Source: Antennarius striatus (lineage: Eukaryota > Chordata > Actinopteri > Lophiiformes > Antennariidae). From it: a DNA stretch of 64,000 bases. Shown piece after piece: positions 1-26,471 of the stretch (its first letter is position 1; every line of letters starts with the position of its first letter). A model generated the notes under the pieces. It was not told the origin of the DNA and made no database searches. It was given only the letters and a program-made list of their open reading frames with translations. A program made the translations under genes and the position numbers. The stretch is taken from NCBI RefSeq assembly GCF_040054535.1, contig NC_090796.1:4139501-4203500 (forward strand), written 5' to 3'.

Positions 1-134
1 CCGGAGGTGAGCTGACACCTCCCACTGTCCTCCGGGTTTTGTGTAGGGCGGAAGCGGGAATTGAACTGCCGCTCTTTGAAACGTTGGACGACCCGCTCTA
101 CCTCACACTCTACCACTGAGCCACTGCTGCCCCA
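1..134 (-). repeat. tRNA-derived SINE, partial copy
   Basis: Read on the minus strand, this begins with a tRNA-like head: an A-box-like TGGCTCAGTGG and a B-box-like AGTTCAATTCC. It then runs into the shared body that ends at the window edge. The same sequence recurs at 4855-5222 and 16741-17078, and as fragments at 17590-17675 and 21394-21480, so it is a dispersed family. The full copies carry a CA-rich middle and a tail resembling the end of a fish LINE. The Repbase family name is not known to me. Confidence 0.7.
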
Positions 135-3100
135 TTAACGCTCAAATACCAGGTCAGTGGTTTGTGTTTGAAATATGCTTCAGACTGCTTGAATGAAGCA
201 CCTTGAATGAAGGTGTGAATCATTACAAGGAAGAGCTCAGCCAACAGTGTGCCATTTTAGAGCACACTGCTTGGACCTACACTAACCCCACCCTGTGTTT
301 GTGTCTGAAAGCTATGGGAGCTTGCTGCTGCACTTCTTTGTATAGGTCAGTTAAGAGTTAATTATGCCAGAGAAACTTTTCCTGCAAACTCTGCTCTTAA
401 ATTTGTAAGTTTATGTTCAATAATTCTTATGTTGATTTGTTTTTTATTCAGCCCTCAGGAGTTTGTGACGTATGTTTCATGAATTATATAACCTGCCCTG
501 GGTTTGCACTAGGAGGTAGTATGACTAAGCCACTGTGGCTCATTGTAAAAGAATTGAGCAATCCACAAAAAGCCACATTCTGTGTCCAAGACAGCAGCAC
601 CGCGGCGATGAGCTAAGTTCGTCGTGGGGGGTGTGGGGCAGTAAGCCCCCCTATGGGGGGGGGGGTTATTAGCATTTTTTTTTTTAGAAAATTGGCTTGT
701 TTTCCTGCATTCTGGTGCATTCTGAGGGCAAAATCTTCTGTTCAGTTTACCTACAAAAATACCTAAAGTCAACAGTTGAAGCTTAACTATCTTTATTTCT
801 ATCGTACTTTATGCAGGTATAAATGTGAGATTCAACAATTGAAAACTTGCATTCACTATGCGAAGATACAGTCATACAAAATATTACTCAATGTTTACTT
901 GTAAGTTTTACTTCGACTAGAAGACAGTTTAACTGTGACTTAGACACTTTGAATAATTTTGATTCTTGGCAAGATATGAGACATAGCACAAATTAAAATT
1001 CTGAATGTCACTTCGACTTTGACAGATCTATGGGAAGATCATCCTCTTCCACTGTGGAATCTTCCTTCTTGGATTCCCCACCACCACCACCACCACCAAC
1101 ACCATTGGTCACAGTTTAGTTTAGTTTTTTTTAATTCGATAATACGATTTTTCATTTCAATTTAAAAAGGCATGAAAAATGGAGAGCGAGGTGAATACAC
1201 ATTGACATGCATCGCTGGTTATTCCTGCCAGTCATAGGGATCAAAAGTCTAAGACTACAAAAAAGTATTGATAATATCTTTCATTTACCTTCTGATTGGT
1301 CTGTCACCACTCCTACCCGCTCTCAGCATTCACCGTTTGTTGTTCAATTAGAAATTTAGCACAATTTCTACTATAAAACACTCTATTCTCATTTTCTTTC
1401 GATCGATCGTCCTTGCCTTGTCGTACACCAATTCGCGGGTTTAGCTTGTAAAAATAGAATCCTTTTTTTTCATTGGACAAGAGGACATAGCGTTCGGGTC
1501 ACTTCGGCTATTTCTGTTCGTATGCGCACCGCCTTGCGAGAGAAAAAGTTTGTTTTCTTATGTTATCACTTGGGGATTTTCGCGAGTCCAAAAAAGTTTT
1601 AGCCTTTTTTTCCCTAAAAATAAGAACGCCACTGTGGCTACAAAGGCTAAAAATCTTGTAACCAATCTGGAATTTACTTCGCCTATGGCGTAGTGGCGAT
1701 CGGCTAGTGCAAGCCCAGCCTGTCTGATTTTAAATTTTGAGGGTTTTGATTTTAATGCCACCTGTTTACTTTGTTAGTCAATACGACGCTTTATAATGTC
1801 ACTCAATACACACAAGTTATGTCTTTGAATTTTGCCCCCACGATTCTTCATTCAACAGCAGATGTGTTGTGTGGTAGAAGCTGATTAACTATGTGTCATA
1901 ATGGAACAATCAGAACTGCATGGTGTCAACCAAACTAGATACACTTACAAGCTTTTACAAAACAATCTATGTCGGTCTGCAATGAGACAAGTTATGTTTC
2001 ACCACTGTTCATCACGCATCAGCACTGATGTGAAACCAGAAAACATCTCTGTGTGTTTCTCTGTAAGTCGAGTGGGATTGTCAGTCAGTAGAAGGACTGT
2101 TTTCCTCAAGTTAACTGCTCGTAGGGTTTGTTCTTCTCCTGTTGGATCAAATTAGCATTAAAACAGCTAATATATGCAGACTGTTACAAGTGACTGAATG
2201 TACGGGAACCTGCTAGCTGTTGTCTGTGAGCCGAATAGAAGCTGATGATGCTTTGATACATTTTTGGCTAATGATGGAAGAGGCGGTCACCACACAGTAC
2301 TGATTTAGAGGAGTGACTGAATGCTCAGGAAAGAATATTTGCCATCCACAGGGTTACATTTGAAAAAAGCATTGAATGTGTATTGTTTATGTGGAACTGG
2401 AAGTTTGTACTTTGTTTCTACTCCAAAATAAAATCTTAGTGGAAATATCTGTAGGATTTTTCACAATGTGATCATAGTGCTCGAGTCTTTGTTTAGGAAA
2501 ATGGGGCAGAGGCTATCTTTTTTCATTCTAAACTGGCATGAGGATCAATGCATGATTTGTGCTAATGGTCAGTATGCTAACAGGCCAAACTGAGGTGGAA
2601 CAGAATGTTAGAATTTTCATATTAACCCTTTAAGATGAAGTTAGCAATAGCCCAAGATGCTCTTAATTAAGCGTCAAGAGAATTCATAAAGTCCAATGTC
2701 GATCTTCATGGCTCAATGTGTTGACTTGTCATTGAGTACAAACCAGTTATAGCTTGGATTGTTCGAGAATAGATCGTAAGTGTAACGCAGTCATTTATGG
2801 CTGTAATTCATTTAAGTCGATTGACACAACACTTTATTTCACAAAATAGTGTTTTTTAGAGATTAATGGTTGGAGACAAGTCATTGTTTGACTTCCATTC
2901 TCTGAATTCCACTTCAGCTCAACTTAAGCTCATATCTGACTAACACTCCTTCCACTTAGCTGCAACTTTTAACATGGCCAGACTTGTAGTGAATTATGTC
3001 TTTTTTAATACCGTTCTTTTCCAAACTGACAACCGAGTTGATGTTGGAATATCGTGCAGGACTAGACATGTAGTTCGCTGAGTGGCGTCACACAAGACCA

Positions 3101-4153
3101 GATGATAATTTGCAATGTTCTTCTCTTCCAAAATGAGCTTTTGAAGAGAAAGCAAAAGCAAAAAGCCATATCATTTGTCCAGTCATACCTTGAATAATGC
3201 TTCATGTTTGACAACTGGAGGGGGGGTCATTTGCAGTATTCACCTTCAAATTGTCAAATTGGAATCTAAACCCAGATAAACCTGAAGACGTCTCACTCCA
3301 GAGCCAAGAAGATGTCAAACATCTGTTTTCACTAACTGAGAATGAGCCGGGGTTTGTTTTGTCAGAAAAGGACTTTTAAAGCAACCAAAAAAGAGAAAAC
3401 TATTATTGTCTCTGTGTATGAAAAGTGTGATATACAGTATGAAGAGAAAGTTAATTTTTCTTTCACCTATGCAAATTCATCTCCAACACATTTAGGAAGC
3501 TAGAGTAAATGTTTAGCACCTGACTTGATGTGTTTAACACAAAGTAAACTTGAACTAAATTCTTCCTTAATAAACTCTTTGGAATTATACCAATGTGACC
3601 CCTGACCTTCCTGTGAAGTAAATTGGAAGCAGGTCTGTGAAGTGATTTTTAATCAGTTCTCAAACAGCAGGCGATGTTCATTTAATCATTTACTTGTCTA
3701 GTTGGGATTTCTGCCTGCATTCTCTGCTGTGCCCCATCTTTCTGTCCCTCTCCTCCTCCTCTTCCGCCTTCTCCTTCCTGTGCTTTGTCCAGCTTCAGGA
3801 CAAATTCTTTGAGGTGACTGTGCGGTTTCTGGTTGATGATGTGATAGATATACTTTTCTGGTTTCTACTCCTTCTTGGAAGCAGTTCCCCTGTCAGCCTT
3901 TATTCTGTGCAGAGCTTGAATTGTAGTTTTATGGCACAAATGGAATGTGCTCTTTGTTATCCATCTTCATGTCTTTCCTGAGAGCTGCAAGGTCAGCTCG
4001 CCAGCCCATAATTACCTGTTTGGAAACATGGTTAAATAATATCCACCTGAGGTCCTACTAACATTAATGATTGAATTCTCCTATCTAAAAGAGATCTAAA
4101 TGTCCCATCACTCTATCTCCTCTCCCCTTTTCTTCCCTCTTGTTTTTGTGCAG
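135..4153. other. SAP30BP upstream or intronic DNA, no gene recognised
   Basis: This AT-rich stretch precedes the first SAP30BP exon I can identify. I looked for the acidic N-terminal exons of that gene on the plus strand and did not find them, so they probably lie left of the window. It holds a G-run near 651-666, a short minus-strand coding-like fragment at 1008-1112, and pyrimidine-rich DNA near 3730-3780. Nothing else is supported. Confidence 0.5.
1008..1112 (-). other. Short coding-like C-terminal fragment, unidentified
   Basis: On the minus strand a 34-codon frame reads through a run of seven glycines into a Lys- and Asp/Glu-rich tail ending EEDDLPIDLSKSK and a TGA. The composition looks like the C-terminus of a real protein. 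However, an in-frame TAA lies just upstream and there is no clear splice acceptor. It could be a 3' fragment of a retrocopy or chance translation of a GGT repeat. No family is recognised. Confidence 0.2.
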
Positions 4154-14654
<10,501 letters not shown>

Positions 14655-14686
14655 GCAGTGAAATATTTCCATATTTCCAGTAATTG

Positions 14687-14692
14687 AATAAA
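14687..14692 (+). promoter_or_regulatory. Poly(A) signal AATAAA, SAP30BP proximal
   Basis: The first AATAAA lies 32 bases after the stop codon. The same place in the right arm has lost it (GGATAAAG). Confidence 0.6.
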
Positions 14693-15060
14693 GCCTGGAT
14701 CCACATCCAGACAAGCATATCATTGAATTCCATATACTCAATGATTCATCACTGAGCTTGACAATGAAAACACTGTGTGGCAGCGATATTGAATAGCAAA
14801 AAGACAGAGTTAGAAAACTGATTTGTGTCTGAATGTCAGTGATGCAGTTATTACACGAATACTTTGTTGATATTTGACAGGATTGTGAAAGACAGAATGG
14901 GAAATGTCAAGACATTCCAACTTGTTGTTCCATGTTAGTTTTATGTTTTCAAAAGAAACTTGTACAGTAAGTGTAAATAGTCAGAGCGCCCTCTGGTGAC
15001 CACCAAAAGAAAATTACTGAAGACACCATAATATTCTGTTTGTGGATGTAACTTAAATTA

Positions 15061-15066
15061 AATAAA
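15061..15066 (+). promoter_or_regulatory. Poly(A) signal AATAAA, SAP30BP distal
   Basis: A second AATAAA, about 400 bases after the stop. It is conserved in the right arm at 19775-19780, where it would serve SMIM5. Confidence 0.6.
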
Positions 15067-15270
15067 GTTCACATATATATGTATATATCATGTCTTGTTT
15101 CTCTTTTTTAAGATTACATTTATCTGTCAAAGTTGCTGTGAGCCGCATTTACATAATCCTTGAATTTATTGCAAAAACTGCATCTACAATGACTCAAAGT
15201 AAACTTCGATATAATAATCATCAGTATAGCATCACTATTACTGCACTTATGTTTGCACACCTTATCACCT

Positions 15271-16189
15271 TGGGTCTGTTTCACAAAGGAGGGTTAACAA
15301 ACCCTGTGTCAAACCCATGGCTCAGGGTTGACTTACCGTGGGCTTGGGTTTCCAGTTTCACACAGGCTGCTCAGGGTTAGTTTTGTTAACCCAAGGTAAG
15401 TTCACCGGAGTTTATCAGGTGCGACGCAACTCTAATAATTCATTGTCAATGGAGCCCCGATTCAACGAGTCACCATGACGATGGACAAGCAATGCTCCAC
15501 TTTACGGCAGTCATAGGACAGATTTTAATCTATGCAAATGAAGACTGAGTACATTTTCGGAAGAAAGAGCAACAGCCCAGCGGCTGCCAAGAAGAAGGAG
15601 ATGACATAGGAGTCTGTACGTAAGAATATAATCCATTGTAATCATGATAAAATTAAAGAGTGAAACGGTTTGAATGTTAGTCTGAATTTGTTTTATTTAG
15701 GCCCAATCCAATGGGGGAGAAGTTGAGAAGTATAAAAATATTGTTCACACAGGTCAGACTTCTGCATCATCTCATTAGAGATCCTCCTCATTTTCATCAT
15801 TTTTGACATTATACAGTAAATATTAAGTGGACGTGACTGTTCAGATGTTTTATCCCCAACACTCTTTTCACGCACATAAATGTGCTCTCATCTATATCAA
15901 TATCTGTTAAATAATGAGTTGTATTTAACTTTTTAATTTGATTTATTTAAGAGTAAATCGGCATATGCACGTTACAAAAACATTTCACATGAAGAATATT
16001 CAAAAACATGAGTATACCTATATAAGAACTGAAATGAAGAACTGACATCTATCCATTTTGCATGGTTTCCTTGATAATAGCCAAAACTGCTTTATTTCTT
16101 ACATCAACAGCTCTGGCATTATACTCCTCAGAACAGCTTTTAGGCATATCAAGGTTTGTTTCTGCCTCTTTCAGTCATGTGATACAAAT
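15271..16189. other. Spacer with a Harbinger-like repeat fragment
   Basis: 15280-15420 carries the fish repeat phrases GTTTCACAAAGGAGGGTTAAC and CCCATGGCTCAGGGTTGAC, with an inverted echo (GCTCAGGGTTAGTTTTGTTAAC). These are typical of non-autonomous Harbinger or ISL2EU elements, though the family assignment is tentative. The remaining AT-rich DNA shows nothing. Confidence 0.4.
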
Positions 16190-16345
16190 TTGGCAGTGGT
16201 TAGCACTGTCGCCACACAGCACTGTGATGCACTGGCGTCATGTCCAGAGTGTACCCAGTCTCATGTCCCCTAATGTCAACTTGGATAGGCTCCAGCTCCC
16301 TGTGACAGGGGATATAGCAGTGTCAGAAAATGGGTGGATGCAAGG
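16190..16345. repeat. Dispersed SINE-like repeat, second family, fragment
   Basis: It contains GTGGTTAGCACTGTCGCC followed by GGATAGGCTCCAGCTCCC and AAAATGGGTGGATG, which are the start and end phrases of the family at 6940-7247 with the middle lost. Confidence 0.55.
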
Positions 16346-16740
16346 TTCAATAAAGCAAAAAGAGATACAGATTACATGTTCATGCAGGTGCACATGCAGA
16401 GTTCATTTTACCTCAATAAAGTACTGTAGTGGATCCCCGGGACGGACGGACAAGATTAAGAGCGAGACATTCGGGGTTTTTTTATTGGGAGTGTGGTGGT
16501 GTTTAGTGCATGCTTTCCTGAGCTTGTTCCTAAGTTTGGAACAAGTCGGTAGTTTAGTAACAGCATGTGGAGTCGCTGGTTATTCGCTGCCGCTGAGGGA
16601 GAAGGTCTGGACCAATTCCCCGCTGAGGAGCATCCTTTCCGGCAGACTGGGAGTTTGTTCATGCAGTACTACAAGCCAAGGAGCAGCCATCTAAAGAGAC
16701 CAACAGACCCCGAACTACAGGCGCTAGGACTGCAACACTT
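16346..16740. other. Spacer, nothing recognised
   Basis: A moderately GC-rich stretch (16430-16720) with open frames on both strands but no recognisable protein. It may be part of another interspersed repeat. Confidence 0.35.
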
Positions 16741-17077
16741 TTTAAATTTTTTTTATTTTATATACTTTACTAATCCCTGTAGGCAAATTGTTAGCACACT
16801 CTGTCAGTTTGATTGCATGCATATAAAGTATATAATGTGAACAGGCCGTTGCACACTCACACATACACACAAGGGGCCTGTAGGCATGCAAGTGGGGGGT
16901 GGTGGGGTGGTGGGCAGCTCCTTTATGTTGCGCCCTAATGAGCAACTTATAAAGAGGACGGTGCCTTGCTCAAGGGTGCCTCGGCAGTGCTTGGGAAGTG
17001 AGCTGACACCTCCCACTGTCAGCTCACACTAATAGTGGTTGTGTGGGAGCGGGAATTGAACTGCCGATCTTGTAATC

Positions 17078-17078
<1 letters not shown>
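16741..17078 (-). repeat. tRNA-derived SINE copy
   Basis: Third large copy of the family at 4855-5222, same orientation. It shares GGGGCCTGTAGGCATGCAAG, GCCTTGCTCAAGGGTGCCTC and GGGAGCGGGAATTGAACTGC. Confidence 0.75.
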
Positions 17079-17121
<43 letters not shown>

Positions 17122-17158
17122 GTAGGTAGGTAGGTAGGTAGGTAGGTAGGTAGGTAGG

Positions 17159-17240
<82 letters not shown>
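17079..17240. repeat. (GATA)n-(GGTA)n-(GATA)n tetranucleotide array
   Basis: About 160 bases of tetranucleotide repeat with an internal block of GGTA units (17120-17160) between two GATA blocks. It abuts a SINE end on the left and TAATCCCGGAGGAAATT, a LINE/SINE tail phrase, on the right. It probably grew from a retroelement tail. Confidence 0.95.
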
Positions 17241-17241
<1 letters not shown>

Positions 17242-17775
17242 TAATTATTAATCCCGGAGGAAATTGTATATATCCACTGCTCAGGCATTACATATTGAAT
17301 AATACTGGATAAACACCAGGAGAAAAAGAAACACTGACATCACAGGACATACCACAAGACATACACTACACTAACAGACACATGCAGCACTAAATGGACT
17401 TATATACTAAACTATAACTAAAATATAAACAGTATAAAATTATAATATAAACAGTATAAAATTTAAAAAATATAACAGTATTAAATTAAAATATGAACAG
17501 TATCAAATTAAAATATGAACAGTATAAAATAAAAAAAAAAAAAAAAATTACATATATATATATAAACAGTATTAAATTAAATTAAATTAAATTAAATTAA
17601 ATCCATTCAACCCCGTGCTGACCTCGCCACCTCCCCCCCGCTTGGACGACCCGCTATTCCACTGCCGCCCCTTCATGCACTGGGACTCAGTAATTTAGTT
17701 ATTTATTTACTAGCAGGAACCAATGGAAGTTTCACAATAAAAAAAATTATATCAGACTTCGTTTGTTTTCTTTTT
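17241..17775. other. AT-rich spacer with simple repeats and a SINE scrap
   Basis: A 30-base imperfect repeat unit containing AACAGTAT(A/T)AAAT recurs several times at 17425-17530. An A-run follows at about 17530, then (TTAAA)n at 17570-17600 and a SINE-end fragment at about 17590-17675 (CTTGGACGACCCGCTATTCC). No gene was seen. Confidence 0.6.
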
Positions 17776-18120
17776 TTTCTTTGCCGTCACAAGAAAACAA
17801 CCCGCTGTGTCCGACGAAGCCGTGATGGCTCTGTGTGTGTGGGATGGACAAACAAGCAGACGAAGGCCGCTTCGGTGTTACGGTCCGGCCATCCGGGTAG
17901 ACACGGGCTTTGTGAGTTCAGTCCTGGCGAATAAAGCATCGGGGTTCCCCACACGACAACGTCAGGTCTGTCACAATTAAAGAATATAAAACGCTATGTT
18001 TGACGAAGCCAAAACGGCTCCGTAAGTGAGAGACATTGACAAATGTGAAGACCGGAGCTGACTCGGCTAGCGGCCCGAACTTCCAGACGCCGGGAGACAC
18101 AAACGTCGATGTTAACTGAT
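17776..18120. other. CpG-rich block, function unknown
   Basis: CpG dinucleotides are far denser here than in the flanks. Two related phrases, CCGACGAAGCCGTGATGGCTC and TTGACGAAGCCAAAACGGCTC, lie about 200 bases apart, as in a diverged internal repeat. It lies about 0.7 kb beyond the SMIM6 stop. It may be a CpG island, a recent transposon or an unrecognised promoter. Confidence 0.3.
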
Positions 18121-18281
18121 TGCATGTTCTGCCACAGATCTAATAGGGAAAACGTAAAGTAAATAAAACAACACCAGGAGATCATCAAAGGTAGGATCTT
18201 GAATAACAAACTCAGGTTAGTCACCCATAGTATTTGCTAGGAACAGCAAGTGGGGACTACATACATATACAGTTCATTAAA

Positions 18282-18385
<104 letters not shown>

Positions 18386-18659
18386 CTGGGGGGGGCGCTA
18401 CACTAGTTCTATACTTCTGCTGCATCTTTTCAAATTAATGAAACATTTAAAAAACAACACATTTAGTGATTTTTGGGTCGCTTTTTTATACAGTGATTGC
18501 TTGTAACTTTTGACTCAATGGTAGTGATACAGTATAATTCTACAGTACTGTGTGAATAATGACACAATTACAAACAAAAATACAATCATTCCCACATTGT
18601 ATGTACCAGGATTTTGTGAAGCATCATATATTTCTACTTTTTTTTAAATTCTAAGCAGC

Positions 18660-18665
18660 TTTATT
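18660..18665 (-). promoter_or_regulatory. Poly(A) signal, SMIM6
   Basis: TTTATT on the plus strand (AATAAA on the minus), about 180 bases after the SMIM6 stop. Another AATAAA at 18822-18827 is only 18 bases after the stop and seems too close. Confidence 0.5.
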
Positions 18666-18844
18666 GTATTAGAAATGAAAAAACATTCTTGGTTGTCCTC
18701 AGCAAGTTTTCAATGGAGAATGGCTGACTATTAATTTTGACATATCAAGCTCAGGTGCTAACAGTCATGTCAAAGAAACAAAAAAGTAAGAAACATCAAA
18801 CGTTTAAAAAGCTGGCTATTTTTTATTTTATTCTAGTCACCTGC

Positions 18845-19271
18845 CTATATCACTCCATGCTTCTTGTGCTTTTTCTCTGAGCCACAGCAGCATCCAAACA
18901 GCAATGCGAAGACAACCAAGGACAGAGTTGTAAACACAAACAGTCCTATGACCGCAAGACCGCCCACTGCCCACGGCTCCTCATGCAGTCGATATAAGAC
19001 CCAGTCCACCCAGTCCTCAGGAGACTCGAGTGATTGCTGCTCCTGTGGAACACTGGACAGGAAGACATGATCACAGAGAAGCTCAACATGGCCAGAAAAC
19101 AGCTGAGAAAATGTTACTGGATCACTGCTTTACAAAACACTCTACTGATGGTAAAATGTTTGAAACATCTCAAAAACAACCCAAAATGGTCATGGTTTTA
19201 TCAATATACTCCACAGAAATTTACTGATATTATAAATCAGCGTGTTACTGTTTGGAAACTCACCTCTCCAT
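18845..19271 (-). CDS. smim6: Small integral membrane protein 6 / endoregulin-like micropeptide
   Basis: Two coding exons on the minus strand: 19271-19264 (ATG GAG AG, then donor GTGAGT) and 19052-18845 (after CCTGTCCAG, ending TAG). Together they give 71 residues. Residues 1-30 are acidic and polar. Residues about 31-56 form one membrane helix, PWAVGGLAVIGLFVF then TTLSLVVFALLFG. A CCC motif and a basic tail, SEKKHKKHGVI, follow. The PW-x-x-GGLAVI entry and the F-A-L-L-F-G exit match mammalian SMIM6, known as endoregulin, an ER micropeptide that inhibits SERCA calcium pumps. The neighbour SMIM5 and the nearby SAP30BP support orthology. The 8-base coding first exon makes it invisible to simple ORF calling. 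The SERCA role is inferred from the family. Confidence 0.85.
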
Positions 19272-19556
19272 GACCGTGTCCTACCAAACAATCCTCTCAC
19301 GGCTCGGTGACTCCCAACAGTGTGTGGATATACTTTAGTGTTTGAGAGCAAATGCCTTCAGCTACTGATTCAGTTCATTCACAGCTGTAAAAGTCTTTGA
19401 GCAGAGCTCAAACATTATCAATCTGCACAGTTCAGCAGCTCCAACAGTTTTCTCCAGTTGATGCTTTCAGTTGTTCAGCGTAGGAGGGACAATGGGAAGG
19501 TGGCTGATCCTGGTTAATGTTTACTATAAATACTGACTGCTGAAGGGAAAGAGACC
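19272..19556. other. Probable SMIM6 promoter region
   Basis: The 285 bases between the SMIM6 start codon and the right arm of the inverted duplication must hold the 5' UTR and core promoter if the gene starts here. No strong TATA box was identified. Confidence 0.35.
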
Positions 19557-20281
19557 AGGTGATAAGGTGTGCAAACAAGTGTGCAGTAATACAGTACTGG
19601 TGCTATACTGGTGCTTATTACATCAAAGCTTATTTGGATTAATTGTAGATTCAGTTTTGGTAATAAAGTCAGGGAATATGTAGATGAGGCTCACAGCAGC
19701 TTTGACAGATAAATGTAATCTTAAAAAAGAGAAACAAGACATAACATTCAGTATATATACATATATTTGTGAACTTTATTTCATTTAAGTTATTATGGTG
19801 ACTTCTGTAAAGAAAAGATACCAAAAAAATCGCTTTCATTGTACAATACAAGGAGAATATATCTGTACCTTGAACAATAGTCAGAGTGATATTCTTTTGG
19901 TGGTCAACAGAGGGCGTGTTGACTATTTACACTTACAAGTTTACACTTACAACCTGGAACTAACATGGAACAACAAGTTGGAATGTCTTGACATTTCCTA
20001 TTCTGTCTTTCACAATCCTGTCAAAATATCATAACCAAGTGAACATGTAATAACTGCATCACTAACGTTCAGAAACAAATCAGCTTTCTTACTCCATCTT
20101 TTCATTAGTTGCTAAACTGTAAATTTTTGTTGTTCAAAATTGCTGCCACACAGTGTTTCATTGTCAAGCTCGGTGATGAATCTGGATGATGTGCGTCATT
20201 CGGCTTATTTATATGGATTCCAATGACATGCTTGTCTGGATTTGGATCCAGGCTTTATCCCATTACTGGAAATATGGAAAT
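19557..20281 (-). repeat. Right arm of inverted duplication (SMIM5 3' region)
   Basis: The reverse complement of 14665-15270, somewhat longer through indels. On the minus strand it starts about 165 bases after the SMIM5 stop, so it is read in the same sense within the SMIM5 transcript as the left arm is within SAP30BP. The spacer between the arms is 4.3 kb and contains SMIM6. Confidence 0.85.
19775..19780 (-). promoter_or_regulatory. Poly(A) signal, SMIM5
   Basis: TTTATT on the plus strand. It is homologous in the inverted repeat to the distal SAP30BP signal at 15061-15066 and lies about 670 bases after the SMIM5 stop. Confidence 0.5.
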
Positions 20282-20447
20282 GTCTGATGAACCATTTCTG
20301 ATGATTTTTTCCCAGAAAGTGATGACTTTGAAAACGGCAGTTCACATTTTATTGTAAATGAAGGTGATGCAATGCTGTGAGTGATTACATGAAGGATTAC
20401 AGATAGGACGGAGGATGTCTTCACTAGTGGAGTGTGTCCTCTCCGCT

Positions 20448-24781
<4,334 letters not shown>

Positions 24782-26471
24782 GCTGACTCTCAGCTGCACG
24801 TTTCACAAGGAAATATCTCAAAAAGTCTCTGTTTTTTCTTATGGAACGCTCACAGCTTTACGCCTATAAAAAGAAAGAGAAACAAACCAAAAACGAGATG
24901 ATTCCATAAGTGAATGAGAAACTGTTCATATGTGGAGTTGCTCTGAAAGCAGAAATAGAGATATTTTCATCTCCAGCTCCACCCTCCATTACGTTGTACT
25001 CCCACCCTGCAATTATCTCTAGGAATCATATATGTCCTTTGATCCTAAGTACACACTTATTATGGATCAGCACCCCTAATTATCCCTCCAATTAACATCC
25101 TGTACCACTGGGTGTGTGAAGCTTCCCAATAGGTTTATTCTGTGTGAGGCATACTGGTTGGTATATTTGACACAGGCACTGTCCAACATGTACAATTTAA
25201 TTTTAAACAGGCAGGACTATTTCAGTCATGGCATTTCAAGACTGTCATCATCACTGCAGCAGCTGTGAGTGGGTGAGATCTCACAGATGATACCAAACAG
25301 GCTGCACCGGGGACAAGCACACAGAACTGTGAAACTCCACCGGGACACGGAAAAACGTGTCTGTGATTAACTCAGGAAAAAAGGTGGATTTAATGTGTAG
25401 AATTTATAGTGACAAATCAAGAAATGTATGTGTTGCATTTTTTCCTCACTACTTCAACCAAAACACAAGACACTGCATTGAATACTATACTAGGCTATTT
25501 TACTGCTATACAAAGAGAGAGCAGTAACTATACATAAGTAGTGATGTCAGTAAATATAAATTTACAATATTTTCTTTTCTTACTTCTTGCGTGAAAAAAA
25601 TTACTTTTAATAATGTGACAATGCTGTCACAGAGCGTTCCTCTGCTGAAGTACGTTTTATTTTAAATCAATACCTTAATCTAGCCTTAATCTAAAAGGAA
25701 CTAAGACCCTGTAACCATCATTTAAAGTCACTCAATTTGTGACAGCCAGTCATTTACATCCAATGGATCCTGATTTTAATTGGGATAAAATCCCACACAC
25801 TCATAGCTAGACACCAACTGCTCAGATAGAGTAGGCCTCATTTATTCAGTATAATCTGTATTATTCCTAATATGTGGAATAACTCATTTGGTTCTTGGCA
25901 TTTGGTTCTTTATCTGTTTTTTGCAGCAAAATGAATAGTTCCTAAAGAAGAAACCAATGGGCAAAGGCAACTCCTTCACTGTACAGACTGTCATACACTT
26001 TGCTTTAGCTGTTTTATTTTTTCATTAGTTTTTTCTGAGTTTTTGGTTCTACAGCATCTCATTCTCTATCTCTCTGAAAATTAAATGCATTAAAAATCTG
26101 TCTGTCTAAAAACAAAGTACATAATCAAATCTTTTTTAGTGAACTTTAAGACATTTAACCTAATTTAAACATACCAGGTCATGTGAATTTGTACCCAGTT
26201 AATAACCAAAATTACTCGTAATGCTACCTAAGAGTGAATTGAGCAGATGAACATCTTTAGTTACATTTTGAGTGGACTTAGCCCTTGTTTATGCTGAACA
26301 AGTAACTAATTTACCAAACTACCTGGTTCTTAACTAAATGATGACCAGGCTAAGATTAACACTCAAATCCAACTCACTTCAGATGTTCAGACAAACCAGC
26401 TCTTACTGAGTTACCCTCCTTGTTTACCTTGTTTACCCGTCTTATATCACCTGCCAACCACATTTAATCAA
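24782..26471. other. SMIM5 upstream intergenic DNA
   Basis: AT-rich, unique-looking sequence. No exon, RNA gene or transposon was recognised. It should contain SMIM5 regulatory DNA if that gene's promoter is close to its ATG. Confidence 0.45.

Larger units (their letters stand above)
14665..15270 (+). repeat. Left arm of inverted duplication (SAP30BP 3' UTR)
   Basis: It begins 10 bases after the SAP30BP stop. The arm matches the reverse complement of 19557-20281 in order: ATTTCCATATTTCCAGTAAT, AAGCCTGGATCCA, GAGCTTGACAATGAAA, the CGCCCTCTG/GTGACCACCAAAAGAA block, CTCTTTTTTAAGATTACATT and TTTGCACACCTTATCACC. The arm holds two AATAAA signals. Similarity is high by eye but with indels, so this is an old but well-kept duplication. 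Confidence 0.85.

Noticed and set aside
3694-3981. 95-codon plus-strand ORF upstream of the first SAP30BP exon
   Set aside because: Ser/Leu-rich translation of a pyrimidine tract. It does not match the acidic SAP30BP N-terminus.
16432-16445. GGATCCCCGGGACGG resembling a cloning polylinker
   Set aside because: The match stops after GGATCCCCGGG and the flanks are ordinary fish repeat DNA, so it is probably coincidence rather than vector.
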